Shown in pieces: positions 44,090 through 57,200 of a stretch of 64,000 bases of DNA. This DNA is from Mesostigma viride (taxonomy: Eukaryota > Streptophyta > Mesostigmatophyceae > Mesostigmatales > Mesostigmataceae): positions 36,001 through 100,000 of the forward strand of contig RPFO01001292.1 of the NCBI GenBank assembly GCA_009746045.1. Reading direction: 5' to 3'. Numbering within the stretch: position 1 is the first letter of the stretch; each line of letters opens with the position of its first letter. The translations under genes were made by a program, and so were the position numbers. Below the pieces are notes generated by a model. That model did no database searches and had not been told where the DNA came from. It saw only the letters and a program-made list of their open reading frames with translations.

Positions 44090-44966
44090 ACGCGTGCTTG
44101 ATGGGCTCTCGCTCACCAACGCACCATCGGGACCTGACCCAAAGCAAGTCCGGTTTTACGCGCGCTCCTACATTCATCGACCAACGATGGACAACGCGGA
44201 AGAGTCAAGACAGCTCGCAGGAAAGAAAATAACACCAGCAACCCCGCTCGCCAGTTGTATGTTACAACTGTTGCCAGCGACCCCGCTCGCCAGTTGCATC
44301 TTACACTTGTTTATGGCGAGCAGAGTCGCCCGTAAGTCGCCTGGATATCGGTCCGCATGGCGACATAACAAGGCAATATCAATCTTTTAAGTGAAAATGA
44401 ATTGGCAGATGCAGCAATGCGAAGGAACAATCGATAGTAATGGCGTCACTTGATCTACTGCATTGGAACATTCTGCCACGACAAACACGGTAAAGCTCTG
44501 GAGAAAATCCACGCTACAATGCCTCATTTATTGGATTGCAGGTAACGCTACCTTGTCATACTCTTAGCAACAAGATATGGAAGCGTCAATCTGCGTTGAA
44601 TAAACATCCTTGCCGCCCCCGTTAATTTCCGGAATATCCCTCCCGCTATGGCTGCCGGGGGTGCCCGCTGCACTGTAACTTTGTCAGCAGCTGTCTCTGG
44701 CATAGGGTTTTAACAGCTTTTACCTGTACTTACGGCATGGCTACATTACACCTTTTGTAGTACACCTACCGACGTGAGTTGAGGCTGGAGTCTGGTTTAC
44801 GCTGGTTACGCAGACTTCCCATCTGGATACGCCGCAAGGGCAGTCCACGGCATTCTTGGAGTAGCTCGCAACCAGGCGCGGCGGCGATCCCCGGTCTGAT
44901 TCTGGTCCGGGGGTGAGTTTTTAACTCATGAGTGAAAAAAATAATCTCCACATTTGGCGGTGTATC
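44090..44966. repeat. Right inverted arm of the hAT-like element
   Basis: Reverse-complement partner of 38822-39490, longer because of local insertions, including a tandem duplication of CCCCGCTCGCCAGTTG at 44245-44300. It extends to within about 20 bp of the right terminal inverted repeat. Confidence 0.8.
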
Positions 44967-44985
44967 GCCACTAAAAAAAACACTG

Positions 44986-45427
44986 GGACCAGCCTATGGA
45001 TCCACTAATCATAACCCTGTCGGACCAGCGGCGCGGGAATAAACTCAACTCAACTCAAGGCCTGTCATAGCCCGTATTGCGGCCAGTGGCCATGGCCGAG
45101 GTAACTTGTAAACCGTAATTTACATGGTACCAGTTTCATCACTGTCGTAAATTTCACAGCTGGGTGGCGGTAATATAAATGGCGTGTAACAGCTAAAGGG
45201 CCCAGCAGACACTGATAGAGTATAATTGAGTGGCGATGGCGCATTCAGCATTGGGGCCAAGCCACAATAAAACAGACCATGAAGCAAGCGAATGATATTT
45301 GGTGGATGCTGCACGACGCACAGTTGACGTCGCTACTTGTCGCGACCTCCTAGAATGAAACGTGAAAGAATCAATGTAAGCGTGTTTGTCCCCGGTCCAC
45401 GCGTTGCCTGACTCGCATCATCCCACC
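44986..45427. other. Upstream region of the exostosin gene
   Basis: Begins with the right half of the hAT target repeat, then about 370 bp without features that would contain the promoter of the GT47 gene. GCGGCGCGGGAATAAACTC at 45029 repeats a phrase at 37345. Confidence 0.4.
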
Positions 45428-48400
45428 ATGGCTTCTGCAAAGCATCTACGCCCCTGGTGGGTTTTAAGGCTGCTATTTGTCCGGTCTCTCTTTTCTTGTC
45501 TTTTCTTGAGCGATGCTTGGGCTCCGGTGACTTCAGTTTCCCCTAGTGGCGGGATCCCTGCTTGCAAGGACTGGAAGGACCTTTACCATCTTTTTGATCG
45601 TTTTAAAAGGGAAGGGATAGCGACTCGAGCTGTTGCTCAGGAATCTTCTTGTGCCGCCACTGGCGACCTCGATACTTTGATGACTACCATTTTGTCTGCG
45701 TGGCCGCACGAAGATCCACAAGTCGAGGCAACAATACGATTTTTGACGACCAAGCTTAAATTTCGGCGGCTGTATGGGCAGGATATCGATCACTGCACAT
45801 GCAGGTTTGGAAACGGGACGGTATTATCACCTTCCGAAGAAAGGCCAGTAGCTGGCAAGTCAAATCGCTATGATTATACGGACATTGACGCATATGCTGA
45901 AATTTCAGTGCCCAAAAATGCTTACGCCATTCGTCCACCGCGTTCCGATGGAGCCCCGACATGGGGAGGGCTGGGTGCCAACATCCGGTGCCCTAATGAT
46001 TGCTCCAACCGCGGGACCTGCAATCCGGAGCTGGGTCGCTGCGACTGCTCTGACGGCTTCGGAGGTGGGCCAACTATGCGCTGCGTGCCATTCTTTGGTG
46101 CCACCCTGGTTCCCATATCTGGCCGTCAGGGTACATGCAGGACTCCCACTTCAACTTGCAGTAAAGAGTGCAGCCAGCAAACTGCCCCAACCGCTAGCTC
46201 TGACAAGATAGTATTGACTGGGGTCGGAAGAGCGTTTTCTTGTGTAGGTCGCGAGGGCCGGTTAGCACAAGGAACAGCCCACGGTCACGACAAGCACTGG
46301 TCATGTAGCAAACTCCTTAATCCCCTCTGCCCCCCTTGTTTGCTCCCCTCTGCCCCTCGCCCACTGCTCTGATACCCACCGACTTTTGTAAAGATATGAC
46401 ACGTTCAAGGGTCATGACGGTTGAAGCCATCATTTACATTGACCTGCATACACACTCAGGGTCCCACAGGCTGGCCTGTGGATGAATCTGGCTCCCTGAG
46501 CATGCCCAGGACTGTCAGCCGAAGCCGACCCGCTCAGGTTCTCTGTCTTTTTCCGGTGGGGGAGAAGGGGGGATGAGCTGTTTGGCACAAGAAGTTGGCC
46601 CAGCCCGTAGGCACACGGATGTACCTTGATATGTTGGCCACCGCAGACCGTGACAGGTGATAGTTGTAAGCGGGCGTCCACAGGGACTGCTCCTTATCTG
46701 TCGCCGACTTTGGATCAGGCTTCATGGGCCATTTCCTTTAGGAGTCGTCAAGCTGCTTCCATAGCCCCCCATCATTCATGACAACTTGGCAGTCCTTCGT
46801 CTGACATGACCACCACATCCCCAGGCTAAGCCCTCACACCTTCCCCCCTGTGCGTGTCCCCCCCCATGCCCCCGCCCACGGCAGGTCGCGACTGCTCCGT
46901 GTCCGTGCCTCCTTGCTACGCAGGGTACGATGTCAATGGCATGACCACCGGTCGGTGCATCGACAACACAAAGCTATTCCCAATCGAACGCTGCCACATG
47001 TCCTGCTCCCACCGCGGCCGGTGCACCCAGCAGGCGTTTAACATCCCCAACTGTGACTGCGACGCCTGCTATCTGGGTTATGGCTGCGAGATCAATAACA
47101 CAGCTACCTGCTGCGTGCACAACTGCCGGGGGAGGGGCGTCTGCAAGGGCGGCATCTGTCAGTGCCAGACCGGAACGTGGGGAGTCGACTGCAGCTGGCC
47201 AGATCTGCCCCCGATTCAACCAGCAGGCATGCTGGGGCAAGGGATAGGGCAAGGGGAAAGGCAGGCGGCTGGCAGTAGCCAGGGCAGCAGCTCACCCTCG
47301 ATGCCACCCGCTCCAGGTCTCCCCCCAGGGCTTGCTGCGGATGCTAGCAGCGGGTCCACAGGCAACCCTCTGGCTGATGGCGGCAAGCCCAAGCCCTTCC
47401 CGCTGATATACGTGTACGACCTGCCGCTCAACTTCACGGTGATGGTGCGGCCGCCGCGCTACGTGGGCGACTTCAACGGGAACCCTGCGTTGTATACTGC
47501 GATCGATCTATTTATAGCGCGGCTGCTGGCCAGCGAGCACCGCACGGCGGACCCCGTCGCGGCCGACCTCTTCTTCATCCCTTTCTTCATGTCCCACAGC
47601 AGCTGGGGTCAGGACTTGCCCAAGTTGGAGCGCTGTGTGGAGTACGTGCGGCGCACGTGGCCGTTCTGGGACGCGAGCGGGGGCAAGGACCACCTTCTGT
47701 TCACCGTCTACGACGTGGGCCCTTGTGACGCGCCCCCGCTGCTTCACAACGCGTCGTTTATCACGCACTGGGGGGGCGCGACGGGCTTGTTTGATAGTAA
47801 CAGCCGGCGATGCTTTCGCCCGCAGCAGGACATTGTGGTTCCACCCCCGCTGCACTTTACGTTTGACAGCGTGGACGACATGCCGGCGCCGGGGCGCGTA
47901 CCAGGCGTGGTGATGACTCGTGAACCTGGCAGCATAAGCGTGGCGGACCACGCGCCCGGCGACCGTCCGGCACCCACATCGAGCAGCGACACCTGGGGCG
48001 GGAGGGGTGCGGACACTAGCCGCTTGTCGCCGGATTCCTTTTTCCGCCACCGCCGACGAGTGCTCTTCTTCGCAGGGACCATCTGCTGGGACTCAGCGCC
48101 CGACCACCGGGATTTTGAGGGCCCCTGCAAGGCGAGCCAGTGGCCGCAGTACTCGTTCGGCGTGCGCAAGCAGCTGTACGACATGTCCCACTTCCAGCGC
48201 GTGGTCGGGCTGAACGTGACCGCGAGGCTCTTGGAGCCCTCGGGCGCGGTGGCCATGATGAGGAGCTCGCTCTTCTGCCTGGCGCCGTCGGGGACCGGGT
48301 TTGGCGTGCGCCAGTACTCAGCGATCATGAACGGGTGCATCCCCGTTATTGTGCAGGTGGGTGGGTGGCATGTGATGGCCACCGGATGCGGACGTTGTTT

Positions 48401-49518
48401 TGTACTGGTGGCATGCGATGGTTTCTTGAGGCGGTGGTCATCTCGCACTGGTTGTTTGGGATGGTTACCGGAGGCAGTGGTCGTGTCGTGTTGGACAAGC
48501 AATCGGTTTCGTGGCGTATGGCCCCAGCGGCCTGCATGTGGATCGTGGACTACTAGGCAGTATGGACTATTTTCTTGGCTTTGCAAGGGAACTGCAGATG
48601 TGGGAAAGTGCAGGTGAAGTAGGATACAGAATACAATTTCTGCGGGGGTCATGAAGCTGGGGCACCGGTAAGAGAGGACGAAATTTTCCAGACACTTACA
48701 TACCGACTGGTGTTTATTAAGGGCAGGGGGGGGAACATGTCGTGGACGTGGGGTCCCCAGCCGTCCGTCCATTGTAACGACCTGCGGGCCTGATCCTGAT
48801 CCTGATCTGCCGTTTGCAATCGGACAACAACCGGCATCTGGTTGATGACCCTCCAGGGTAGCCCCTCTGCTGTTACTGCATCGTTCTTGTGCATGTGGTG
48901 CGCTAGTGCACCTATCGTCCTGTGATCTATGGTTCTTTCCAGGGTCGCATATTACCGTGTCATACGCACGTGTCTCGCTTTGAGTGTGTCTCCACTCTGC
49001 TCAATAGCTGTTTAGGGTTTAGGGTTTTTGTGTAGGGTTCTCATATATGGTCCACGTCTCAGATGCTCGTGTCTTCGATTACGTTTTGTTATAACAACCC
49101 TGCTCGTGTTTGGTGCACATCTTGCGGCGCCGTTCCTGCCCTTGCCGGCACGCAGGACGTGTCGAGGCTTGAAGACCGGCCGGTACTGTCCGCGTTCGAG
49201 GGGCTGGTCTTCTGGGACTCGATGTCAGTGCGGGTGCGGGTGCGGGACGTTCAACTCTTGCCCGAGATTCTGGCGGCCGTACCAGATGACCAACTGGCGT
49301 CGATGCAAGAGGAGATGACACACGTGTGGACGCGCATGGTGTGGAAGGAGGCTGTCAAGCTGCCCCCAGGGGTGGACCGGCTCCCTGGCCCGGACGTCTT
49401 TGACAGCATCATGGAGATGTTGGCGCTGAGGCTGAACAAGAGGAGGCAGCGGGCCTCATATGCCGCGCGCCAGAACAGCATGTTCGAGCGCCAGGCAAAG
49501 AAGCATCGGAAACCGTGA
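45428..49518 (+). CDS. Exostosin-family (GT47) glycosyltransferase with EGF-like repeats, 845 aa
   Basis: Three exons: 45428-46130, 46885-48356, 49156-49518 (TGA); phases 1 and 0 agree, total 2,538 nt. ATG at 45428 in CACCATGG; a second in-frame ATG is at 45386. Residues about 12-31 are a signal anchor (VLRLLFVRSLFSCLFL), so a type II Golgi membrane protein is likely. EGF-like Cys modules are at about 188-219 (CPNDCSNRGTCNPELGRC), 271-303 (CHMSCSHRGRCTQQ) and 310-337 (CVHNCRGRGVCKGGICQC), then a Pro/Gly/Ser linker. The exostosin domain runs from about 389 (PLIYVYDLP) through DLFFIPFF, FFAGTICWD, MRSSLFCLAPSGTGFGVR and NGCIPVIVQ; exon 3 continues FEGLVFWDSMSVRVRVRDV. GT47 enzymes make wall or glycoprotein glycans; the exact linkage cannot be told. 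Confidence 0.9.
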
Positions 49519-51238
49519 CCTCCAAATAAATGGGAGGGGGGCGGATGAGCACTTGGCGGTTCTGCAATGCAGGGCCTGTGTGACACACACGACACAAAGT
49601 TACGCGCTTTACTACGAGTGACGTCAAGAGTGCGTTATTTGTACACTAATGCCTATTTCCTGTGCAACAGTCGATCAGCGCTACCTCTATAAGACGCGGT
49701 CAGTTAGCCTTTCTGGTCAGCATGCTAATCGTACAGCACCATTCATGAATGAGTCTCAACATCCTGCATGGTGTGGCATATATGGGGGTACATGCAGCTA
49801 GCATAATAGCATACTTTCCCAGTGGAAGTTTTGTGCCATGCAGGCAAAGTTATTATTTATGGAATCGGTAATCATAGTACAGGGTTATTTCTGACTGAGG
49901 AATCACCGCAAAGATCTAGCTCCCTCATGCATGCAATGCCAGCTAAGAATCTGTAAAAAATTGTGGGCGCGAGTCATTCTGCATGATTGAGATCGAGCGT
50001 ATGAATTTATACCCGGGCACAGAATCTACACCTTACAGTCAACTGCAGGTACAAATCAGCTGTACTCCTTTCCCTACTTTCCTGCTGTCTTTCTTGCAAC
50101 CCCCAGACCACCACCGGCACTGTCAAGAATGATCTGCCCATAGCCGCAGCCGGTTGGTTGTCCCTTGGAGCTATCCCATTGCTGGGCCTCCACAGCTGTT
50201 TGAATACGCATTCCAAAAACAAACACCAAAAGAGAAGGACGGGAGTGCATAAGTAATTTGGCACATGAGGCATTTGGCCATCGTCCTAATCATGCTACCC
50301 ACCCATGGAAAACGGAGCGAAGACACAGCCTTGGGAGGTGTCAATCGCAGGCGGCATTCCCACGTGCGTACGGCCTGATTTGCGATTCCATGGTGCATGG
50401 ACAAAAGAAAGGCTTAGTGCTCAAACTCCTCATGGTCCTATCGACACACTTACAAAAGCTGTGTCGTTAGCCTACTAGTATCTTGTATATGCTACGTGGA
50501 AAACATTATGACAAGCTCATGTCAATGTGCCCTGCATGCAAGCGTGCAGCCATGTTCTGACTATGATAGGGGCCGGCTTGACTCAATTGTGACCATGCAG
50601 CCACAATGCATAATGTATGTGTCAAGCGCCTACATCTGCTGACGAGAAAATGCTTGGGCGAATATGAGCCCAGTTACAGTTTTGCACCCATAGCCAACCT
50701 CCTATTCACGCTGACAGCCAAGGCAAGCTTACCAGATCGCAGGCGAACACCTCCCGTGAATTGTGCACTTTCCTCTGTCGTCTGCAAGCAAAGGTGGTGC
50801 CAGGCAGCCCCCCCCCCAAAAAAAACAACAACACATGAATATGAACATGAGCACAGGACTTGTTATAAACAGGATCGAGGGCCGAGGGGCAAACTAGCAC
50901 AGCATGGCACAGAGGCATGACCCTGATACAAGTTTTTACAAGAGAGAAATGGTAAGAAAGGGAGCAAAATAAAACGAAAAGGTGATAAGCTCGTACAATC
51001 GAATCATGCCTCTTGGGAAAGTTTCTCTAACCTCAAATGTCATCCAGGGTTCAACCTACCCAGCCTGCCGTATCGTCTCCTTGCCATTCCTCTTCTCGCG
51101 TGCGTGCACACCATGTGAACATTGGGATGTTTGCACTTACGTCAGCATAACTTTTACAGTCTTCGCAGCAAGCGTCATCCATGCTCCAGCTCCACCAACT
51201 ACACTGCCCACAGTGTCAATACACAGCTGTCACCAGGT
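49519..51238. other. Convergent intergenic region
   Basis: Lies between the 3' ends of the exostosin (plus) and epimerase (minus) genes. Small ORFs show no domain. TTACA, a reverse TGTAA, at 51154-51158 and 50935-50939 could serve the epimerase 3' end. Confidence 0.4.
49952..49956 (+). promoter_or_regulatory. TGTAA poly(A) signal candidate for the exostosin
   Basis: TGTAA about 435 nt after the stop, followed by an A-rich stretch. Plausible 3' end signal. Confidence 0.4.
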
Positions 51239-54200
51239 TCAAAAGCCATCATAGTCTCCAGCATACTCAAGGATGGTGTAGCCCTCTGAAAACTGACGCC
51301 CCCATAAGACTACATCTATTTGCAACAAGTACCAGCATCGAGCCATCCAGGTCGCAGTGGGTGGCCAGGGAGAGCAGATGTGCTGGCGCCGTGGAGTTGA
51401 GCGTGCTGCCCACCATGACACCTGCCGGAGGTCAAGGGATAGGTGGCAAGGATATGGCCAGTTGGCCACAAGGCTGGGATAAGTCCAGCCATGCATGCAA
51501 GGAATGTTCCCCGTCTGACATGCTCACCCCCATACGTGACCATTGCAGTCCCCATTGACGATACCCAGATAGTCCCTCCAGATAGATGTAACCAGCCCCA
51601 AGTGGGTGCGCATGGCAAGCTGTGGGCAAGCTCGTCAAGCGGTCAAGGAGAGCGCCTCGGTGCATGCAAGGCAAGGAAGCATTCGGTCTGAGCCTGAACA
51701 TGTCTGCTGGGAGCCTGCCTGTCGCCTGAGCTGCTTGCCAAGCAAAGTACTACCTGCATAACACCGTACTGGTACGGCTTCCTCTACTTTCGTGTGCAAA
51801 AATTGAGGCAAGGCCCCTGCCAAGATTGAGGCATACCCAGGTGCCACCATCACAATAGCTGTGACAGCCGAAAATACAATCGCAGAGCATCAGGCACACA
51901 ACAACAGAAGAGACGACCCATTAAAGTGATGCTTTCTTTTGAAGAAGCACTAGGACCGAGAAAGTTGCCAGTGTCAGTACCCCCGATCAACAGACCAGAG
52001 GCACCTCGTGTGGCTGAGATGTACAGGTTCAGAGTGCCGTTGCCAGTACTCACTCAGCCAAATGTGCATCCCCGCGGCCCTGGCCTCGTGGATGGCACGC
52101 AGTGCGCCGCGGAAGCCGCCAGTCTTCTCGAGCTTGATGTTCACCCCTGCCCGACGCGGCATCATAGGCAGGGTAACAAGTATCCCGGCAGGTAGCAGTG
52201 AAGAGAAGCATGGGGGGATGTTACTTTGCGTGACCGGGCGAATCACGTAGGGAGAGCTTTAGGCGGGTTGCTCCGGCTGAATTAGAGGTTGAACTAGATA
52301 GGCCCATAAGATAAGAGAATTGCACACAAATCAAGAGGCATCCTGCGTGTTGATGTAATTAAGTGAGGCAACCAAGGACTTAAGTAAGGCAACACGATCC
52401 CTTTCGCGAATACATCAGTCGCCGGTGAGTATGGAACCAGGAACAGCGCTCGCCGGGTACTCAGTGGGGACAGCAATGTGGAGGCGACAACTACCAAGTC
52501 GTGGAAGGGAAGAGTTGTGAGTGGGGAAGAGTGGTAAAAGATAACATCCCCTCCGGTGGCAGGGCTTGCTAGCTGATGGCTGGGCACCGACATGATGCGG
52601 ATGTGGGACTGGTTTTGGGCTTACATGTGGGGTAAAGTCAGGGTAGCCAAGAGAAGATAACTTCATTCCGACGCCACGTGATTCACACAGGACATCCCCA
52701 CGTTTGCATGCCTCTTGGCTGACTGACCGACCGGCTAGCCAGCCAGCCCGCCCGCCCGCCCGCCTGCACGCGTGCCTGCCCGCCCGCCCGCATGCCCGCC
52801 CGCATGCCCGCCCGCATGCCCGCCCGCATGCCCGCCCGCCCGCCCGCCTGCACACACGCCCGCCTGCCTGCCCGCCTGCCCGCCCGCCAGCCCGTGGCTG
52901 CCTGGATGATGCAAAATATGAAAGCACCACGGTGCACGAGTGACGTAGAGTTTGTTAGCACACCCCGCAGGCTGGCGCTCACCGTGCACAAAGCGGCTGA
53001 GGAAGCGCACGTCAGACGCCACTCGCATGCTTTCATCCGCGTAGATGCGGATACTGGCCAGGGCAACACACGCATTGAACATGGTGCGGCAAGGACCCGT
53101 GGCATGACAAAATTAGTTTGACGCTGTGTGGTATGACAGCTGCTATCGATTCTATATCGACTTCCATAAAGTCCATGGCAACATGGCGTGGTGCCGCGCA
53201 CAGAGGCCCCTTCCAACGGGAACAAGGAAGCAGCACCCACCGATCCATCGCAGAGAAACAAAGGTGGGAAGTGCATCAGTGATGGGAAGCGCACGTTCTC
53301 TTTATGGTACCGTGTGCCAGCGGGACCTGGCAAACTGGCACCCGAGCCGGTGCTAGCAGGCAAGGGCAGCCAATACACAGGATAAGGTAGCCTCGGTCCA
53401 GCAAAGCTCACCCAGAAAGAGCACACATTGACTGCGTTTCAGGTTATAAGGCCTGTGAAACCCAGCGCGCATGCAGCTGGGACATGACCGAAACAATGTC
53501 TGAGCCAGTAGCCACCCCTGCATCTTCTTACCAAGATAAGCCCTATGGAAGCAAAAGGAACTAGAAGGCAAGATAAGCCCTATGGAAGCAAAGGGAACTA
53601 GAAGGCAAGATAAGCCCTATGGAAGCAAAGGGAACTAGAAGGCAAGAGTAGCCCTATGGAAGCAAAGGGAACTAGAAGGCAAGATAAGCCCTATGGAAGC
53701 AAAGGGAACTAGAAGGCAAGATAAGCCCTATGGAAGCAAAGGGAACTAGAAGGCATCAACTAAAAGCTAAAGATGGCGCCTAGTAAAACCTAACAGCTGC
53801 GTCAGCGAGCGGTTGTCGGTCGGCCTAGCAGCTAGTGACCGGCAGAAAAATTAGCGGACCTCCATGTATATTGGGCCGAGCGACACCATTATAACCACGA
53901 TCCACCAACCAGGCTAAACGCTCCGCTTCCATGCAGGGGTCAGGGGTCACACATGAGTAGGAATTAAGAAGCAGGTGATGGGAAACAAAGGAGTTCAACA
54001 CCAAAAACATCTAGAAAATTCTTAGCATCTTGGGTACAGTATGCTGTCGACGCTACAACTGTGAGTGCAATGAAGAGAGGTCTGCATGCCATGACACAAG
54101 GCCGCGGTCGCATCAACGCACACTGAACACCTCCTCTGCTTACCACATTAGAAAACAACACACCACCCATAACTAGGCTCCATCTTCCCTTACCCAACTT

Positions 54201-57200
54201 TCCCGTAGGCCTTCTTCACGGCCTCCCACCCGCCCACGCTGTACCGGCTGTCCATGTCCACGTCCATGCTGGGGAGATCGGGCTCCTGGCCACCGACGGC
54301 CGCCATGTCGGCTGGGAAGGGCTGCTCCAGCATGAAGATGTACGATGCCCAGGGACCCACGCTGCGCAGGAACCTGGCAAATACCAGCAGGGCGAGATGG
54401 GGCGCGTCAAATGGCAGGTGGAGTGATGAGGGGGAGTGGGACCAAAAACGGGTTCTGGGGAAAAGTCGGTGCCACTTAAACGATGCATGCTTCTTGGCTC
54501 CTGTTGATGCTGTTCATTCTGTTCGTTAAGCGCATGCTGAACTCAAGGAATGCTCCCCAGTCCCCATCGTTTCCGCTGTGCTGCGCGTGAACTTGAACCG
54601 ACAAGCTGTGGTGAGAAGAGGGCACAGGAGGGACCGAGGAGCCGCGAGGAGCGTGCGCAAAGGCAAGCTGGTAGGTCTCACTGTGTAACGTCAGCCTTGA
54701 TTCTTTTGACGAAGTTACAATGCTCTTGCGAGAAACGCCCAAACCCGGCTGAAACCATGACCCAAGGATACCGGAAAGCTACCCGTGAGGCAAGCAGCAC
54801 CCCGTGACATGGTCAACAGAACCCTGTCACTTGCCATCGTGGGGAGTGCGGTCACATGTGGCAGCGCCACACATTTACTACCTGCTGGGGTTGACGAGCC
54901 ACCTGGCAAGGCACGCAGCACTAGCCAGAGCGTTGGCAAGTGCAAACACACCAACAAATGCCAAGAAGATGATGGAACTTTAGCACCAACGGATCGCCCG
55001 CCTGGAATGATATACTCCCTGGAACGCACCTGACCAAGCCTGTGTGCGCCCTCGCATGCTCGGCCCAGCATGCCAGTTTGATCCTAGCTAAAAGCAGAAC
55101 ATTCCCATGGAACCATAGCCAAGGCACAGCGTGACTCTTGCGTCCTCGCTAAAGCACACTGCACACTGCACACCTGGGTCCTAGCGTAAGTGGCTTGCGC
55201 CCATTCCAAAAAGCACAGCATGCGCATGCCACCCGGTGGCCCTTGACAAGTTCCACGCCCTGCTCCCATCCCCTCAGCTGCGTGTTTGTCCAACACAATT
55301 TTACCGCACGGCTGCCCCCCCGCAATGATCATTACTCGTCTGTGGAGTCCTGCATTTGCGTTCCACCCAAATCCCTGCCCTTCCCCCAACCACCCGCATC
55401 ACGGCCCCACGGCCATCCACCACCCACATCACTGGACAAGGTCATGGCAATCGCTGCACCGCGGCCATCCGCCACACGTACTGCATCGCATGGCGGGGCG
55501 TCCAGGCGCTGTTGGCATCCACCGCAAACACCCTGCAGGGGACCATCGCAGGATTGCCCGCGGCATCCTCCGCGGTGTTGCTGTGAACATCCGGGGGAGC
55601 CACCGGGGGGCTGCCCGCAGGGTCCTCTCTAGAACCGCCAGCCGCACCGGTGGTGGTGGTGGTGGTGTCGTTGGCAGCAGCGGCCTCTGTGCGGCACCAC
55701 TCCTCCAGCCGCAGCCGGCTGCTGATGGTCTTGATCGTCTCGCTGCTTCGTTGGACGTCGGCGTCCACCTTCACCTGTGGTGCGGCGATCCGCATCCGCA
55801 ATATGTCAGGGTGTGGCCACAGAGGAGCGAAGTCAAGTCTTTGGTTAAAGCATGCCACAGCAGGTATGAACGTTATGCAACAGCAGATGTCTACATTTTG
55901 CCACAGCAGGTTAACAGCAGAAGCCGAACCATTCAAAAGATAGAACGTACTAACTGCCGCTGCGTCTATCATGAGTGGCCACGTGGTGTTAGACAAACAA
56001 ACATTGCCATGCCACCGACAATGGCAGCACTTGACCAGCATGCTGTTGATGATGGGAGAATTATACCAGCTTGTGGGCCAGTGTGCATGGTCCCCCACAC
56101 CGAATGGCTGCGCTCATGTCATGCAAGGGACGGTGTATGGGGGCAATCCAGTGTGGATAACAGCTTGCATTCGCCACCGCAGGATGTCACTAATTTTGCA
56201 TGGCTATCCTTGACAGGTGGCAAGGCGGCCAAGTCCTCAAGTAACTGGTCCTGCTGGCAGCTTCACCGTGCCACAAACACCCCCCCCGATTCTCGTGGGC
56301 AAGCAAGGCAAGCGCGTTTCTCCTCGTGGGTGAAACTTCCACTCCATGACAGGGACATGACAACCTAACAGCTGCCGAGCCAGTTTCTCGATTCTCACCC
56401 TCCAGGGATTCTACACATGCTACAACTACAGTGCTGATCTTCTGGGTTGACTACCAGGCGTGACGGCTGCCAGGTGTCACGCGTGTGTGCACTCTCATTA
56501 CGGACCCCCCGCTTTTCCCCTGGACGCAGTCATTTTCCCCACTCAACAGTGCCTTCGCGTATTGCAAGCTGAGCGTCATGAGATGGGTTCCGTGTGCAAG
56601 AACTATAATCAATGTACTGAAATATATTGGGCGCTGAAGAGGCAGTCTGCTCTCAGGGTAGCATTCCATGCACAGACCTTCATATATGGAGTGTGTTCCA
56701 ACCCCGCGCGAGCACTGCGCGTGCAAGAAGCGGGGATGGAAAGAGGCGGCCAAAGCGCGGGACAAGGCGACACACCGAGACAGGAGGCAGCATAATGATG
56801 AAAATGATGGGCGTCGGCATCAGTGGGGCGCCAAGAAATGGCAGTCAAGAGTAACACAAACGTGCACTTGAGTTATCAGTACAATCCGCAAGAGAGGTCT
56901 GATCACCCCGGCTGAGTTGTGGGTTGGTACTTGGTAGGCCTGGCAGGTCTTGATGATGAGAATGTTGGACGTGCCAGGGGATGGAATACCTGCTAGGGTA
57001 CAGTTTCTTAGCTGACATTTTCATAAAGATTTATCAATTCTAAAATTTCAGACAAATATAAATCATGATTATTACAATGTTCGATATGCCAGGGGACGTA
57101 CTACCATCTAGTTGACTGTTTCTTAGACTGTGACGACTAGTGTGACCAAAGCGCCGATGCTGGTAACGCCGAATCTGCGGTCACTGAAGACGACGAGACA

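Larger units (their letters stand above)
37892..44985. mobile_element. 7.1-kb hAT-like DNA transposon with 8-bp target-site duplication
   Basis: Left end CAGTGTTTTTTTTA (37892-37905) is exactly inverted at the right end (44972-44985). GGACCAGC stands just outside both ends (37884-37891, 44986-44993). CAGTG termini and 8-bp duplications are the marks of hAT elements. The flanks joined give GGACCAGCCTATGGATCC, which is present uninterrupted at 37840-37857, the intact neighbour copy of the target repeat. Inside are long inverted arms, GCCAC/GTGGC palindromes, two minisatellites, a LINE-tail insertion and a truncated MITE. No BED zinc finger or hAT transposase was recognised, so it is probably non-autonomous. 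Confidence 0.85.

Noticed and set aside
40250-44090. SHD, VVA, CRG, LSW, MTA and HGC repeat ORFs on both strands
   Set aside because: A stop-free 9-bp unit opens all six frames; no coding evidence.
53540-53760. CRISPR-like array
   Set aside because: The 37-bp units are directly adjacent with no spacers and lie in an intron; a plain minisatellite.
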